From NCBI GenBank assembly GCA_027493525.1, contig JAOSKN010000002.1:248001-312000 (forward strand): a stretch of DNA of 64,000 nt. Direction: 5' to 3'. The position numbers and the translations under genes were made by a program. Source of the stretch: Planctomycetota bacterium (GTDB taxonomy: Bacteria; Planctomycetota; SZUA-567; H5-PLA8). The notes under the pieces were generated by a model. It did not search any database, was not told the DNA's origin, and worked only from the letters and a program-made list of their open reading frames with translations. Every line of letters begins with the position of its first letter. Position 1 is the first letter of the stretch. Positions 39,610 through 48,350 of this stretch are shown piece by piece.

Positions 39610-40494
39610 ATGGCCACCGTGATTCTGAAGGGCAGGAACCGGGAAGTTTCGATCTCGTCGGACGACCCCACGCGAATCATTGGCGAGCGCTGCAACGCGC
39701 TGGGCTACAAGGCGGTCAAGCGCGCCGCGGAGGAAGGGCGCCTGGACGAAGTCGCGCGCCGCGCGCGCCAGCAGGTCCAGGCCGGCGCGGACGCCGTAAA
39801 CGTCAACATGGTGGGCACTTCGATTCCGGAAGAGAACCTGCTTCCTCGCGCCGTCGAAAGGATCGCGGTCGCGGTCGACGTGCCGCTCTCCATCGATTTC
39901 GGTTCGCTCGCCGCGCTGGAGGCCGCTCTCAAGGTCGCGCCCGGCCGCGCGCTGATCAATTCCACCAACGGCGAGATCCGCAAGCTGGATCCGGTGCTCG
40001 AACTGGCCGCCAAGTACCGCGCGGCGGCGATCGCTCTGGCCTGCGACGAGAACGGCATCCCGCCCGACGCCGCAGCGCGGGTGCGAATCGTGGAGCGCAT
40101 CCTCAAGCGCGCGGAGACCTTCGGCCTGGGCGCGGCCGACCTGCTGGCCGACACCGTATGCCTGGGGGTGGGCACGGATCCCTCCGCGGGCCCGGTCACC
40201 TTTGAGGCCTGCCGAAGGATCAGCGGCGAATTGGGGCTCAACGTGGTCCTGGGCGCCAGCAACGCGGCCTATGGCCTGCCGCTGCGCAAATACCTGAACG
40301 CCTCCTACCTGGCGCTGGCGATCGGCTCGGGCATGAACGTGGCGCTGACCGACCCCACGCTGCCCGAACTGCGCTGGGCGATCCTCGGCGCCGACGCCTG
40401 CATCGGCCGCGACGAATTCTGCGCGAACTTCATCCGCCAGTTCCGCCTGGAGGAAAAAGCCCAGGCGGCCAAGGAGGTCACGGCCAACGCATGA
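39610..40494 (+). CDS. Methyltetrahydrofolate:corrinoid methyltransferase (AcsE/MtgA-like)
   Basis: A 294-residue pterin-binding TIM barrel. Diagnostic segments are RIIGERCNALGYKAVK, QVQAGADAVNVNMVG, VPLSIDFGSLAALEAAL, LINSTNGE, LACDENGIPP, ADTVCLGVGTDPSAG and VVLGASNAAYGLP, which follow the AcsE/MeTr/MtgA plan. It transfers a methyl group between the corrinoid protein and tetrahydrofolate. Here the direction is probably methyl-corrinoid to THF, as in MtgA of glycine-betaine users. It overlaps the amidohydrolase start (ATGA) and lies 21 bases after MetV-MetF, so the C1 acceptor steps are translated together. Confidence 0.92.
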   Translation: MATVILKGRNREVSISSDDPTRIIGERCNALGYKAVKRAAEEGRLDEVARRARQQVQAGADAVNVNMVGTSIPEENLLPRAVERIAVAVDVPLSIDFGSLAALEAALKVAPGRALINSTNGEIRKLDPVLELAAKYRAAAIALACDENGIPPDAAARVRIVERILKRAETFGLGAADLLADTVCLGVGTDPSAGPVTFEACRRISGELGLNVVLGASNAAYGLPLRKYLNASYLALAIGSGMNVALTDPTLPELRWAILGADACIGRDEFCANFIRQFRLEEKAQAAKEVTANA

Positions 40495-41774
40495 CCCCTC
40501 CATGCCAGCCCACCTTCGTCGTACACGCGGACCGGGTTCTTGATCCGGATAGCGGGCGATTCGTGCCGCGGCGCATCGAGGTCCGGGACGGCACGATCGT
40601 CTCGGTCGCTCCGCTCGAGGCCGGCGCCGAAGAGCGCGCGGAGGTCTGGGACCTGCGCGGGATGCGCATCCTGCCGCCGCTGGCCGATTCGCACGTCCAT
40701 CTGTATTTCGAGCCTTGGCCGCTGGATCCCAAGGCGCGCGACCTGCCCGCAGCCAGCGCCACGGAAACCGACTTCGCGCATGCACGGGAACGACTGGGCG
40801 AGGCCTTTCATGCCGGGGTGGGCGTGCTGCGCGATCTGGGCGATCCGCTGGGCATTAGCCTGACCGCGTTGGAGTGGACGGCGAACGCGCACGACTTGCC
40901 GCGGCTCATCGCATCGGGGCCGGGCCTGTTCCGGGAAGGACGCTACGGACGCTTCATCGGCTGCCCCTGCGCCGACCGCGCGTCGCTGCTGGAGCAGGTT
41001 CGCGCGCTGCTGGCCGACCCGCGCGTGCAGCTCATCAAGCTGGTCGCGACGGGGATCATCAACTTCAAGAAGGGCGGCGTGAGCGCCGCGCCGCCGTGGG
41101 AGACCGACGACCTCAAGGCCGCCGTGGACATGGCCCACGCCGCCGGCAAGGCCGTCGCGGCACACGGCAGCGGCGAGGCGGGCATTCGCCGGGCCGTGGA
41201 CGCCGGAGTGGACTTCATCGAACACGGCTACTTCATCAGCAAGGCGACGATGGAGGAACTGGCGCGCCGCGATCTGGTTTGGACGCCAACCTTCGCGCCC
41301 GTGCATGCGCAATGGAGTCACGCCGAGCGCTGCGGATGGGACGCAGAGACCCAGATGAGGCTGCGCGGGATCTTGGACGGGCACGCCGAGATGCTGCGTT
41401 TTGCACGCGGCCTGGGTGCGCGCATTCTGGCTGGCTCGGACGCGGGCAGCCCCGGCGTCGGGCACGGCGGCGGGCTCTGGCAGGAACTCTGGCTGCTGCA
41501 AGAAGCCGGAAGCGAACCGGCCGCGTTGCTGCGCATGGCGACTTTGCAGGCGGCGGCGTGGATGGGTCTTGGCGCGTCCTGCGGACAGTTGCGCCACGGC
41601 CGGCCGGCGGACTTCATCGCGGTTGACGGCCCGGTGGAACAGGACTTGCGTGCGCTGGAGCGCATCCGCTGGGTGGTGCGCGACGGCCGGGTGTCGGCCG
41701 CACGCAAGCCGTGGCTCGAATCGGACCCCGAAGCCGAGACCTACGGCCTGCAGCCGGCGCACAAGGAATTCTAA
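40491..41774 (+). CDS. Amidohydrolase (imidazolonepropionase/prolidase-like)
   Basis: A 427-residue metal-dependent amidohydrolase. It has the composite beta-sandwich plus barrel layout and metal ligands in order: DSHVHL (HxH), the likely carboxylated Lys in LIKLVATG, His in AAHGSGEAGI, His in IEHGYFIS and Asp in LAGSDAGSPG, with RHGRPADFIAVDG at the end. It hydrolyses a cyclic or linear amide or ester; the substrate is unknown. Placed between the MeTr and DUF1638 genes, it may release a methylated substrate such as a betaine or methylamine from an amide. No signal peptide, so it is cytoplasmic. Confidence 0.85.
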   Translation: MTPPCQPTFVVHADRVLDPDSGRFVPRRIEVRDGTIVSVAPLEAGAEERAEVWDLRGMRILPPLADSHVHLYFEPWPLDPKARDLPAASATETDFAHARERLGEAFHAGVGVLRDLGDPLGISLTALEWTANAHDLPRLIASGPGLFREGRYGRFIGCPCADRASLLEQVRALLADPRVQLIKLVATGIINFKKGGVSAAPPWETDDLKAAVDMAHAAGKAVAAHGSGEAGIRRAVDAGVDFIEHGYFISKATMEELARRDLVWTPTFAPVHAQWSHAERCGWDAETQMRLRGILDGHAEMLRFARGLGARILAGSDAGSPGVGHGGGLWQELWLLQEAGSEPAALLRMATLQAAAWMGLGASCGQLRHGRPADFIAVDGPVEQDLRALERIRWVVRDGRVSAARKPWLESDPEAETYGLQPAHKEF

Positions 41775-41793
41775 AGCGCCAAGGAGGCGCACC

Positions 41794-42573
41794 GTGGCTC
41801 GTCACCGGCTCATCGCCTGCGAGGTGTTCCACCGCGAGTTCTGCGCGGCGATCGCGCGCACGCCCAATACCGTGGACGTTACTTTTGTTCCGCAAGGCCT
41901 TCACGATAAACGCGCGGCTTCCATGGCCGAATCGCTGCAGAAGCACATCGATGCCGTGGACGAGTCGGGCTACGACGCGCTGCTGCTGGGCTATGGGCTC
42001 TGCAACAACGGCATCGTGGGGCTGCGTACCGGCCGCACGCCCTTGATCGTGCCCCGCGCTCACGACTGCATCACCATGTTCCTGGGCTCCAAGGAACGCT
42101 ACGCAAAAATCTTCAGGGACAATCCGGGCAGTTACTACCTGACCAGCGGCTGGATCGAGCGCGCCCGGCGCTCCATCGAAACCCTTCCGACACGCGTGAA
42201 GGGCGCCGAGGCCAGCGATACGACGTATCGGAAATACGTCGAACGCTTTGGCGAAGAGAACGCGCAGTATCTGATGGAGATGCTCGGGCACTGGAAGGAC
42301 AAGTACGAACGCATGGTCTTCATCGACCTGGGCTTGGGCGACGTCGAACTCCTGCGGGCCCATACGCGCCGCGAGGCGGAGCGCCGAGCTCTCAGTTTCG
42401 AGGAACTACCCGGCGACCTGAGCCTGTTCCAGGGCCTCCTGGACGGCCCCGCATGGCCCAAGGACAGATATCTTGTCGTGCCGCCTGGATACGCCATTCA
42501 ACCTAGCTACGACGATGGTGTCGTCTCGGCCGAACGGATGGGCGCGGCGCTTGAAGGAAAGCGGCAGCAATGA
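41794..42573 (+). CDS. DUF1638 protein
   Basis: A 259-residue DUF1638 family member with a GTG start after AAGGAGG. Typical features are IACEVFHREFC at the N-terminus, VTFVPQGLHDKRAASMAESL, LLGYGLCNNGIVGLR, VPRAHDCITMFLGSKERY and GSYYLTSGWIER. The Cys residues (C9, and those in YGLCNNG and HDCIT) recur in the family and could bind a metal. DUF1638 genes are commonly found beside methylamine/corrinoid methyltransferase genes; the function is not established. Its TGA overlaps the mttB ATG. Confidence 0.88.
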   Translation: MARHRLIACEVFHREFCAAIARTPNTVDVTFVPQGLHDKRAASMAESLQKHIDAVDESGYDALLLGYGLCNNGIVGLRTGRTPLIVPRAHDCITMFLGSKERYAKIFRDNPGSYYLTSGWIERARRSIETLPTRVKGAEASDTTYRKYVERFGEENAQYLMEMLGHWKDKYERMVFIDLGLGDVELLRAHTRREAERRALSFEELPGDLSLFQGLLDGPAWPKDRYLVVPPGYAIQPSYDDGVVSAERMGAALEGKRQQ

Positions 42574-44006
42574 ACGACCATGCAGGGGGCGCGTGGTGCG
42601 AAGTGCTGCCCGGCGAGCAGCGCGAACGCATTCACCGGCTCGGTCTCAGGATCTTGGAAGAGGCAGGCGTGAAGGTGGACGATGCCGCCGTCCAGGAGAC
42701 GTTGCGCAAGGCCGGCGCGCGTATGGGCGAAGGGGCCGGCCGCTTCAGACTGCCCGCGGGTTTGATCGCGGATGCGTTAGCCTCCGCTCCGAAGACGGCC
42801 CCAATCGCCAACCGCCTGGGCGAGGTCGTGGAAGTCAGCGCCGGGGGGCCTTCGACCTTCTGGAGCGGCGCCGCCCTGCGCCGGGTCGATGGGCGCGAGG
42901 GCCGGGCGGAACGGATCGACAGCGCTTGGCTGGCGCGATTCACGCGTCTCGTCAGCCGCCTGCCCAACACGACGGCGGTCGTGGGCACCGCGCTGTGCGA
43001 CATTCCCCCGCGGTGCAACGACTTCGCCGGTTTCCGCGTGATGGCGCGCCATACGCGCAAGCACCTGCGACCCCTGATGTTCTCGGAACATGGCGGCTCG
43101 GCCATCGTCGAAATGGGCCGGGTGCTGGCCGGCGGTACGGCGCTAAAGGACCACCCCCTTTTCAGCGTGGGCTACTCGGTCCTCACTCCACTGCACTGGG
43201 AAGCGACCGCGCTGGCGTTGTTTCGGCTCACGGCCGGGGACGGCATTCCCGTGATGATCAACAGCGAGCCGATGGCCGGCGCTTCGGCTCCGGTCACGCT
43301 GGCGGGCGCCGTGGCGCTGGGCCATGCCGAGATCCTATCGGGCATCGCGATCAACCAGTTGCTCGAGCCGGGAAGGCCCTGCATCTACAACCTCGGCTTC
43401 GCGCACGTCATGGACATGCGTTCGGCGCTGGCCTTGACCGGCGCCGCCGAAAACGGCTTACTCGGCGCGGCCGGCGCCGAGATGGCGGCGTTTCTGAAGC
43501 TGCCGTCGGCGTCCTGGATGTGCACCGACGCGCTGACGGCCGATCACCAAGCCGCATATGAAAAAACCCTTACGGCCTGGGCGCACGCCGCGGCGGGCGT
43601 GAATGTCATCTGGGGCATAGGTCAACTGGAGAGCGAGGCGTCTCTGAGCCTTTTACAGGCCGTCGTCGACGACGAGATCGCCGGAGCCGTTTTGCGTTTC
43701 AAGCGAGGCATCCCCGTCAACGACGAGCATCTGGCGGCGGATCCAATCCTCCGCCGTGCCGCGGGCGGGTCTTATCTGCACGAGGAACATACGGTGAACC
43801 ACTTTCGGACCGAGATACGCCCTTCAACCCTCTCGTTCCGCAACCGCCGCGAGGCTTGGGAACGAGACGGCCGTCACGACGCATACACGCGAGCCGAGGC
43901 GCGCGTCAAGACGCTGTTGGCGGAAGAGGACGAACCTTGCGTCACCACGGAGCAGGATCGAGAGATGGAGCGCATCGAGCGGCGATTCCGCGAACGGCTG
44001 GGCTGA
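42570..44006 (+). CDS. MttB-family methyltransferase (non-pyrrolysine, MtgB/MtpB-like)
   Basis: A 478-residue MttB-superfamily (PF06253) TIM barrel. Features are LRILEEAGVKVDDAAVQETL near the N-terminus, FRVMARHTRKHLRPLMF, MINSEPMAGASAPVTLAGAV, NQLLEPGRPCIYNLGFAHVM and the C-terminal HEEHTVNHFRTEI, followed by a WERDGRHDAY helix. The reading frame has no internal TAG, so unlike trimethylamine MttB it contains no pyrrolysine. Non-Pyl members demethylate quaternary amines (glycine betaine, proline betaine, carnitine) onto a corrinoid protein. It is the only MttB here, at the head of the URO-D series. Confidence 0.92.
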   Translation: MNDHAGGAWCEVLPGEQRERIHRLGLRILEEAGVKVDDAAVQETLRKAGARMGEGAGRFRLPAGLIADALASAPKTAPIANRLGEVVEVSAGGPSTFWSGAALRRVDGREGRAERIDSAWLARFTRLVSRLPNTTAVVGTALCDIPPRCNDFAGFRVMARHTRKHLRPLMFSEHGGSAIVEMGRVLAGGTALKDHPLFSVGYSVLTPLHWEATALALFRLTAGDGIPVMINSEPMAGASAPVTLAGAVALGHAEILSGIAINQLLEPGRPCIYNLGFAHVMDMRSALALTGAAENGLLGAAGAEMAAFLKLPSASWMCTDALTADHQAAYEKTLTAWAHAAAGVNVIWGIGQLESEASLSLLQAVVDDEIAGAVLRFKRGIPVNDEHLAADPILRRAAGGSYLHEEHTVNHFRTEIRPSTLSFRNRREAWERDGRHDAYTRAEARVKTLLAEEDEPCVTTEQDREMERIERRFRERLG

Positions 44007-44032
44007 CGTCAGACGGCGAAGGAGTCCATGGC

Positions 44033-45151
44033 ATGACGCGTCGGGAGCGTTTGCTCATAGCGTATCGAGGCGGGATGCCGGATCGCACGCCCGTGGCCAT
44101 TCGAGGCGTGTATCCGTTCAATCCCGAATGGGTCGCGCGCAAACACGAGAGTTACGCGCCCTTGATCGACTACGTGCGCGAAAACACGGACATCGTCGAG
44201 TTATTCGGCCTGCCGCGAGGATTCCTGCTGAACGACATTTCCGGCCTTCCCCAAGGCCGGGAAGAACACGTCCTCGACGGCGACCGAATCGCCTACAGTC
44301 GCTGGATCGAGACGCCCAGAGGCCGGATCGACCAAGTTGTCGATTATTCGCGAGCACAACGCCTGTCCATGGTCCGCAAGCCGTGGGTCGAAACCAGGGA
44401 TGACCTGGAAAAGGTGCTCTCCATCCCCGAGCGGTCGGTGCGCCCCGACTTGTCCGCATACCGTGAACGGCGCGCGTCCATAGGCGAACGGGGCATTTGC
44501 CTTCCCGAGATTCCCTGCGCGGCCTCGTTCGTGCACGAACTGTTGGATACCGAGGGGCTGGCCCTGTGGAGCCGCGAGGAGCGCGGAACCGTCCTCGAAC
44601 TGCTCGATCGCTTCAACGCGCGCCTGATGGCCTACGTGCGTTATCTCTTGGAACACGGCGTGGGCCCGGTGCTGGCGCTTTTGGGTGAGGAGTACATTAC
44701 ACCGCCCCTGCATTCGCCGCTGGACTTTCAGGAGTTCGTCGTGGCGTACGACAAGCCAATCGTGGAGGCGATTCATGAGTACGGCGTCATCTGCCGTATC
44801 CATTGCCACGGCCGCATCGGCAGGCTCCTCGACGGCTTCCTGGACATCGGCGTGGACGCACTTCATCCGGTCGAGGAGCCGCCCATGGGGGACCTGACGC
44901 TCCAATCCTTTCGCAAAAGAGCGGGCAACCGCATCTGCATCAAAGGCGGCGTGCAGATTGGGGACCTGTACGAAAAAAACGCGGCGGAGGTCGCCGCCCA
45001 TTGCCGCGGCGTGATCGAACGCGCGGGACGCTGCGGCGCGTTGATCCTGGCGCCGTCGGCATCGCCGTATTGGCCCGAACTGACGCCGGCCATGTTCGAC
45101 AACTACCGAGCGATGATCGATTCCGTGCACGAATGCGAGGTCTCGCGATGA
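44033..45151 (+). CDS. URO-D-family corrinoid methyltransferase paralogue 1
   Basis: This 372-residue protein opens a run of eleven URO-D-fold genes. The family shares an N-terminal RERxLxAxxGxxPDRxPV helix-turn (here RERLLIAYRGGMPDRTPV) and a TIM barrel with metal-ligand loops late in the sequence. Fold relatives include uroporphyrinogen decarboxylase and the corrinoid methyltransferases MtaA and MtbA. Eleven diverged copies next to a corrinoid protein point to methyl transfer. In this copy the central metal loop is RIHCHGRIGRLLDG (H-C-H rather than H-x-C-G) and the C-terminal loop is ILAPSASPYWPELTP with no Cys. The ATG at 44033 follows GAAGGAGTCC. It overlaps the next gene by four bases. 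Confidence 0.85.
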   Translation: MTRRERLLIAYRGGMPDRTPVAIRGVYPFNPEWVARKHESYAPLIDYVRENTDIVELFGLPRGFLLNDISGLPQGREEHVLDGDRIAYSRWIETPRGRIDQVVDYSRAQRLSMVRKPWVETRDDLEKVLSIPERSVRPDLSAYRERRASIGERGICLPEIPCAASFVHELLDTEGLALWSREERGTVLELLDRFNARLMAYVRYLLEHGVGPVLALLGEEYITPPLHSPLDFQEFVVAYDKPIVEAIHEYGVICRIHCHGRIGRLLDGFLDIGVDALHPVEEPPMGDLTLQSFRKRAGNRICIKGGVQIGDLYEKNAAEVAAHCRGVIERAGRCGALILAPSASPYWPELTPAMFDNYRAMIDSVHECEVSR

Positions 45152-46227
45152 ACGCCGTCTTGAACTCCCGCGACCGGGTCCGCCGCGCCTTGCGCCGCGA
45201 ACAACCCGACCGCGTTCCGCGTTTCGATCATTTCTGGCAGGACGCCGCTCGAGCCCTGCGTTCCCAGGCCGGCGCGCCGCCCGGAGCCGATCTCAACGAC
45301 CTCTTCGATTTCGATATCCGTGCGCTCTCTTTCGATTGGACCGCGCGCCTGCCCCGGACCGTGCTCCGCGAGGACGAGGTTTCGCGGGTCTACCGGGATG
45401 CCAACGGCGCGACGATTCGCGAGTTCAAGAACAGCCAGACCACCGGCGAGCACATCGATTTCGCAGTGAAAGATCCGGACGTCTGGCGCCAGTCGTTTCG
45501 CGCGCGCTACGCTTTCGACCGCACCCGCGTCGACTGGGAAGCGTCCCTGCGCGCCTACCGGCGCTGGCGCGAAGAGGGCCGTTACATCGTGCTGAGCTGC
45601 CGCGAACCGTTCGAGGCCGCGTGGCCGCTTGTCGGACCGGTGGCCCACATGCTGGGTTACGCCGAAGAGCCCGAGTGGATTCAGGATATCTACGAAGTGC
45701 AGACGAAGCAGGTCGAGGACGCCTGGGTGGCCTTTCGCGAGGCGGGCATCGAATTCGACGGCGCATGGTTCTGGGGCGACATCGCATACAAGAACACCAG
45801 CATGGTCTCGCCGAGACAGTACGTCGAGCTTCTCATGCCCTTCCACAAACGGCTGTGCGGCTTGGTCCATGGCTCAGGGGGCGAAACGATTCATCACAGC
45901 GACGGCAACTTAAAGGGGCTCATTCCCAAGCTGATCGATGCCGGATTCGACTGCCTGCAGCCGTTGGAAGTCAAGGCGGGGATGGACGTGCGCGAGTTGA
46001 AGTCCGAGTACGGCGCGCGCCTGTCCTTCATGGGCAACATCGACGCCCGGCTGTTCCAGGCCAACGACGGGGAGGGGCTGGAACGCGAGATTCGCGAGAA
46101 GATCACGGCGGCCAAGGAGAGCGGAGGATACGTATACCACTCCGATCACTCCGTCCCGCCTGGCGTCACGCTGGACACCTACCGTCATGCCCTGTCCTGC
46201 GTGGACAAGTATGGCCGCTACGACTGA
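45148..46227 (+). CDS. URO-D-family corrinoid methyltransferase paralogue 2
   Basis: 359 residues; starts MNAVLNSRDRVRRALRREQP at an ATGA overlap. The metal loop is of the HHSDGN type (ETIHHSDGNLKGLIPKLI), the helix after it reads DAGFDCLQPLEVKAGMD, and the C-terminal loop YHSDHSVPPGVTLDTY carries a second His/Asp set. No Cys occurs at either ligand position, so any metal would be held by His and Asp. The DGAWFWGDIAYKN segment in the centre marks the substrate side of the barrel. The mid-sequence differs strongly from paralogue 1, suggesting a different methyl donor. Confidence 0.85.
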   Translation: MNAVLNSRDRVRRALRREQPDRVPRFDHFWQDAARALRSQAGAPPGADLNDLFDFDIRALSFDWTARLPRTVLREDEVSRVYRDANGATIREFKNSQTTGEHIDFAVKDPDVWRQSFRARYAFDRTRVDWEASLRAYRRWREEGRYIVLSCREPFEAAWPLVGPVAHMLGYAEEPEWIQDIYEVQTKQVEDAWVAFREAGIEFDGAWFWGDIAYKNTSMVSPRQYVELLMPFHKRLCGLVHGSGGETIHHSDGNLKGLIPKLIDAGFDCLQPLEVKAGMDVRELKSEYGARLSFMGNIDARLFQANDGEGLEREIREKITAAKESGGYVYHSDHSVPPGVTLDTYRHALSCVDKYGRYD

Positions 46228-46242
46228 GAGAGGAAGGGAGCG

Positions 46243-47337
46243 ATGACGAGCGCCCCGGGAGCCGCGTTGGCGTCCGAGTTGAAGCCGGACGCCGAGCAAG
46301 CCGTTGCGCGAATGGCGGCGTGGTGGGAGGGAGAAATCCTGGACCGCCCAACGCTCATGGTCACCGCGCCGCGCGCTCGGCGAGCGGCGTTGCCCGAAAA
46401 ATCCCACGCCACTTGGCGGGAGCGGTGGCTTGACGTCGAGTTCGTGGTCGAGCGCGCCTGGGAAGCCGCGCGAAACACCTACTATGGCGGGGAATGCTTG
46501 CCCATTTACCATCCCAATCTCGGGCCCGATGTCATGGCCGCCAGCTTGGGCAGCGGCTTGACTTTCGCCGAACATACCTCCTGGTCCGAGCCGTTCTTGG
46601 ATGACTGGGACGGCCTCAACATGCTCGAATTCGAGCCCGATCATGAATATGTGCGCGCCATCGTGGCCATGACCCGGCATGCCTGCGAGTTGGGCCGCGG
46701 CAAATGGCTTGTGGGTATCACCGATCTGCACCCCGGCGGCGACCAATGCGCGGCGTTGCGTGGCGCGCAACAGTTGTGCCTGGACTTGGTCGACGATCCG
46801 GAGCGTGTTCGCGCCTTGATGAAGCGCTTGCGCCCGACGTTCTATCGTTGGTACGAAACACAGCGCGAAATCCTGCTCGCTGCTGGCCAAAAACTCACCA
46901 CCAGCTGGCTGCGCTTATTCGCGGAGGGGCGCTACTACATCCCCTCCAACGATTTTTCCTGCATGATCGCCCCCGCCGTTTTCGAGGAGTTCTTCCTGGA
47001 CGAGATCCGCGAGGAAGTCGCCTGGCTGGATCGCTCCATCTATCACCTCGACGGCCCCATGGCGCTGAGGCATCTGGATGCCATCCTGTCGATCGAAGAG
47101 TTGGACGCAGTGCAATTCGTCTACGGAGCTGGAAACGGCCCCGCGACCCGTTGGATTCCCGTTTTTCAGAGAATCCAGGTGGCCGGGAAGAACCTCCATA
47201 TCAGCGCCGAGGGCGGCGAATTGGACGCATTGATGGCCGCGTTGCGTCCGGAAGGCGTCATGATCCAGATTCACGCCCGCACGCCGGAAGAGGCGGAGTC
47301 GTTGATCGGAAAGGCGCGCCAATGGCCGAAGCCCTGA
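46243..47337 (+). CDS. URO-D-like methyltransferase paralogue 3 (divergent subtype)
   Basis: 364 residues. It lacks the usual RERxLxA opening; instead it starts with a helical segment and AWWEGEILDRPTLMVTAPRA, the hallmark of a separate URO-D-like subtype with links to the cobalamin-independent methionine synthase fold. The central motif is SIYHLDGPMALRHLDAIL, then VQFVYGAGNGPATRWIPVF and LHISAEGGELDALMAAL. No HxC or terminal Cys is present. It reads through the start of paralogue 4 by 16 bases. Possibly a structural or substrate-binding variant rather than a zinc methyltransferase. Confidence 0.75.
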   Translation: MTSAPGAALASELKPDAEQAVARMAAWWEGEILDRPTLMVTAPRARRAALPEKSHATWRERWLDVEFVVERAWEAARNTYYGGECLPIYHPNLGPDVMAASLGSGLTFAEHTSWSEPFLDDWDGLNMLEFEPDHEYVRAIVAMTRHACELGRGKWLVGITDLHPGGDQCAALRGAQQLCLDLVDDPERVRALMKRLRPTFYRWYETQREILLAAGQKLTTSWLRLFAEGRYYIPSNDFSCMIAPAVFEEFFLDEIREEVAWLDRSIYHLDGPMALRHLDAILSIEELDAVQFVYGAGNGPATRWIPVFQRIQVAGKNLHISAEGGELDALMAALRPEGVMIQIHARTPEEAESLIGKARQWPKP

Positions 47338-48350
47338 AGCCGGCGCTCCCCGCCGCCTGCGCATCCCGGCTTACGCCGCGGGAGCGGTTTATCGCCGCGC
47401 TGGAACGCCGTCCGTTGCCGGGACGCGTGCCGCATTTCGAGTTGGTCTTCTACCTGACCGTGGAGGCTTTTGGGAAGCTGCACTTCTCGCAGCGCCATTA
47501 CGGTCAGTGGCTGCAGATGACCGAGACGGAGCGCGATCTGCACCGCCGCGAGATGGCCGATCTGTACCTGCTCACCGCCGAGCGCTACGAACACGATGCC
47601 ATCCTGCTGCACCCAAATCCCGGCTCGGAGGATGAGATCTTCCGGCTCATCGACGGCTTGCGCGAACGAAGCGGGCCGCGGTACGCGCTGCTGCTGCACG
47701 GCGACGCGACCAGCAGCGTGCCCCACGGCAACCGCATGACGGACTACGCATGCCGTCTGTTCGAAGAACCGGACGCGGTGAAGGACGAGTCGGAGCGGCG
47801 TGTGGACGATGCTCTCGCACGCGCGAAGCGCCTGCGCGCGCACGGCGGGCTGGATGGCTTCGCCCTGTGCAGCGACTACTGCTTCAACTCGGGCCCCTTC
47901 CTGAAGCCGGAGATGTTCGGCGAGTTCATCACGCCGTACCTCAAGCGGCTCGTAGCCGGTTACCGTGAGTTGGGCTTCTACACGATCAAACACACCGACG
48001 GCAACATCATGCCGATTCTGGACGACCTGCTGGATGCCAAACCGCACGCGCTGCACTCCCTCGATCCGCAGGGCGGGGTGGACATGGCCGAGATGGTCCG
48101 CCTGGCTGCCGACCGCGTGTGCCTGATCGGGAATGTGAACTGCGGGCTGCTGGATACCGGCACCGAGGACGCATGCCGCGAATCGGCGCGTTACGCCCTC
48201 CGACACGGCCTGCGCGCGCCGGGATACGTCTTCTCCACGAGCAATTGCATCTACACCGGTATGCGGCTCGAGCGCTACGAGTTGATTCTGGACGTCTGGC
48301 GCCGCGAGGGCATCCGGACGGCGGCGAAACGTCAGGAGGACGCGGCATGA
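47322..48350 (+). CDS. URO-D-family corrinoid methyltransferase paralogue 4
   Basis: 342 residues, the shortest of the series. The ATG at 47322 lies inside the end of paralogue 3 (16-base overlap). After RERFIAALERRPLPGRVPHF the middle part contains GFALCSDYCFNSGPFLKPEM. The metal loop is TIKHTDGNIMPILDDLLDAK, with HTDG, and the C-terminal loop FSTSNCIYTGMRLERY has one Cys where canonical MtaA has its third zinc ligand. This mix of HTDG and a late Cys is unique in the array. Confidence 0.82.
   Translation: MAEALKPALPAACASRLTPRERFIAALERRPLPGRVPHFELVFYLTVEAFGKLHFSQRHYGQWLQMTETERDLHRREMADLYLLTAERYEHDAILLHPNPGSEDEIFRLIDGLRERSGPRYALLLHGDATSSVPHGNRMTDYACRLFEEPDAVKDESERRVDDALARAKRLRAHGGLDGFALCSDYCFNSGPFLKPEMFGEFITPYLKRLVAGYRELGFYTIKHTDGNIMPILDDLLDAKPHALHSLDPQGGVDMAEMVRLAADRVCLIGNVNCGLLDTGTEDACRESARYALRHGLRAPGYVFSTSNCIYTGMRLERYELILDVWRREGIRTAAKRQEDAA

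Noticed and set aside
42570-44006. Pyrrolysine-containing trimethylamine methyltransferase
   Set aside because: The frame has no in-frame TAG and ends at a TGA after a normal C-terminus, so it is a non-pyrrolysine MttB relative.
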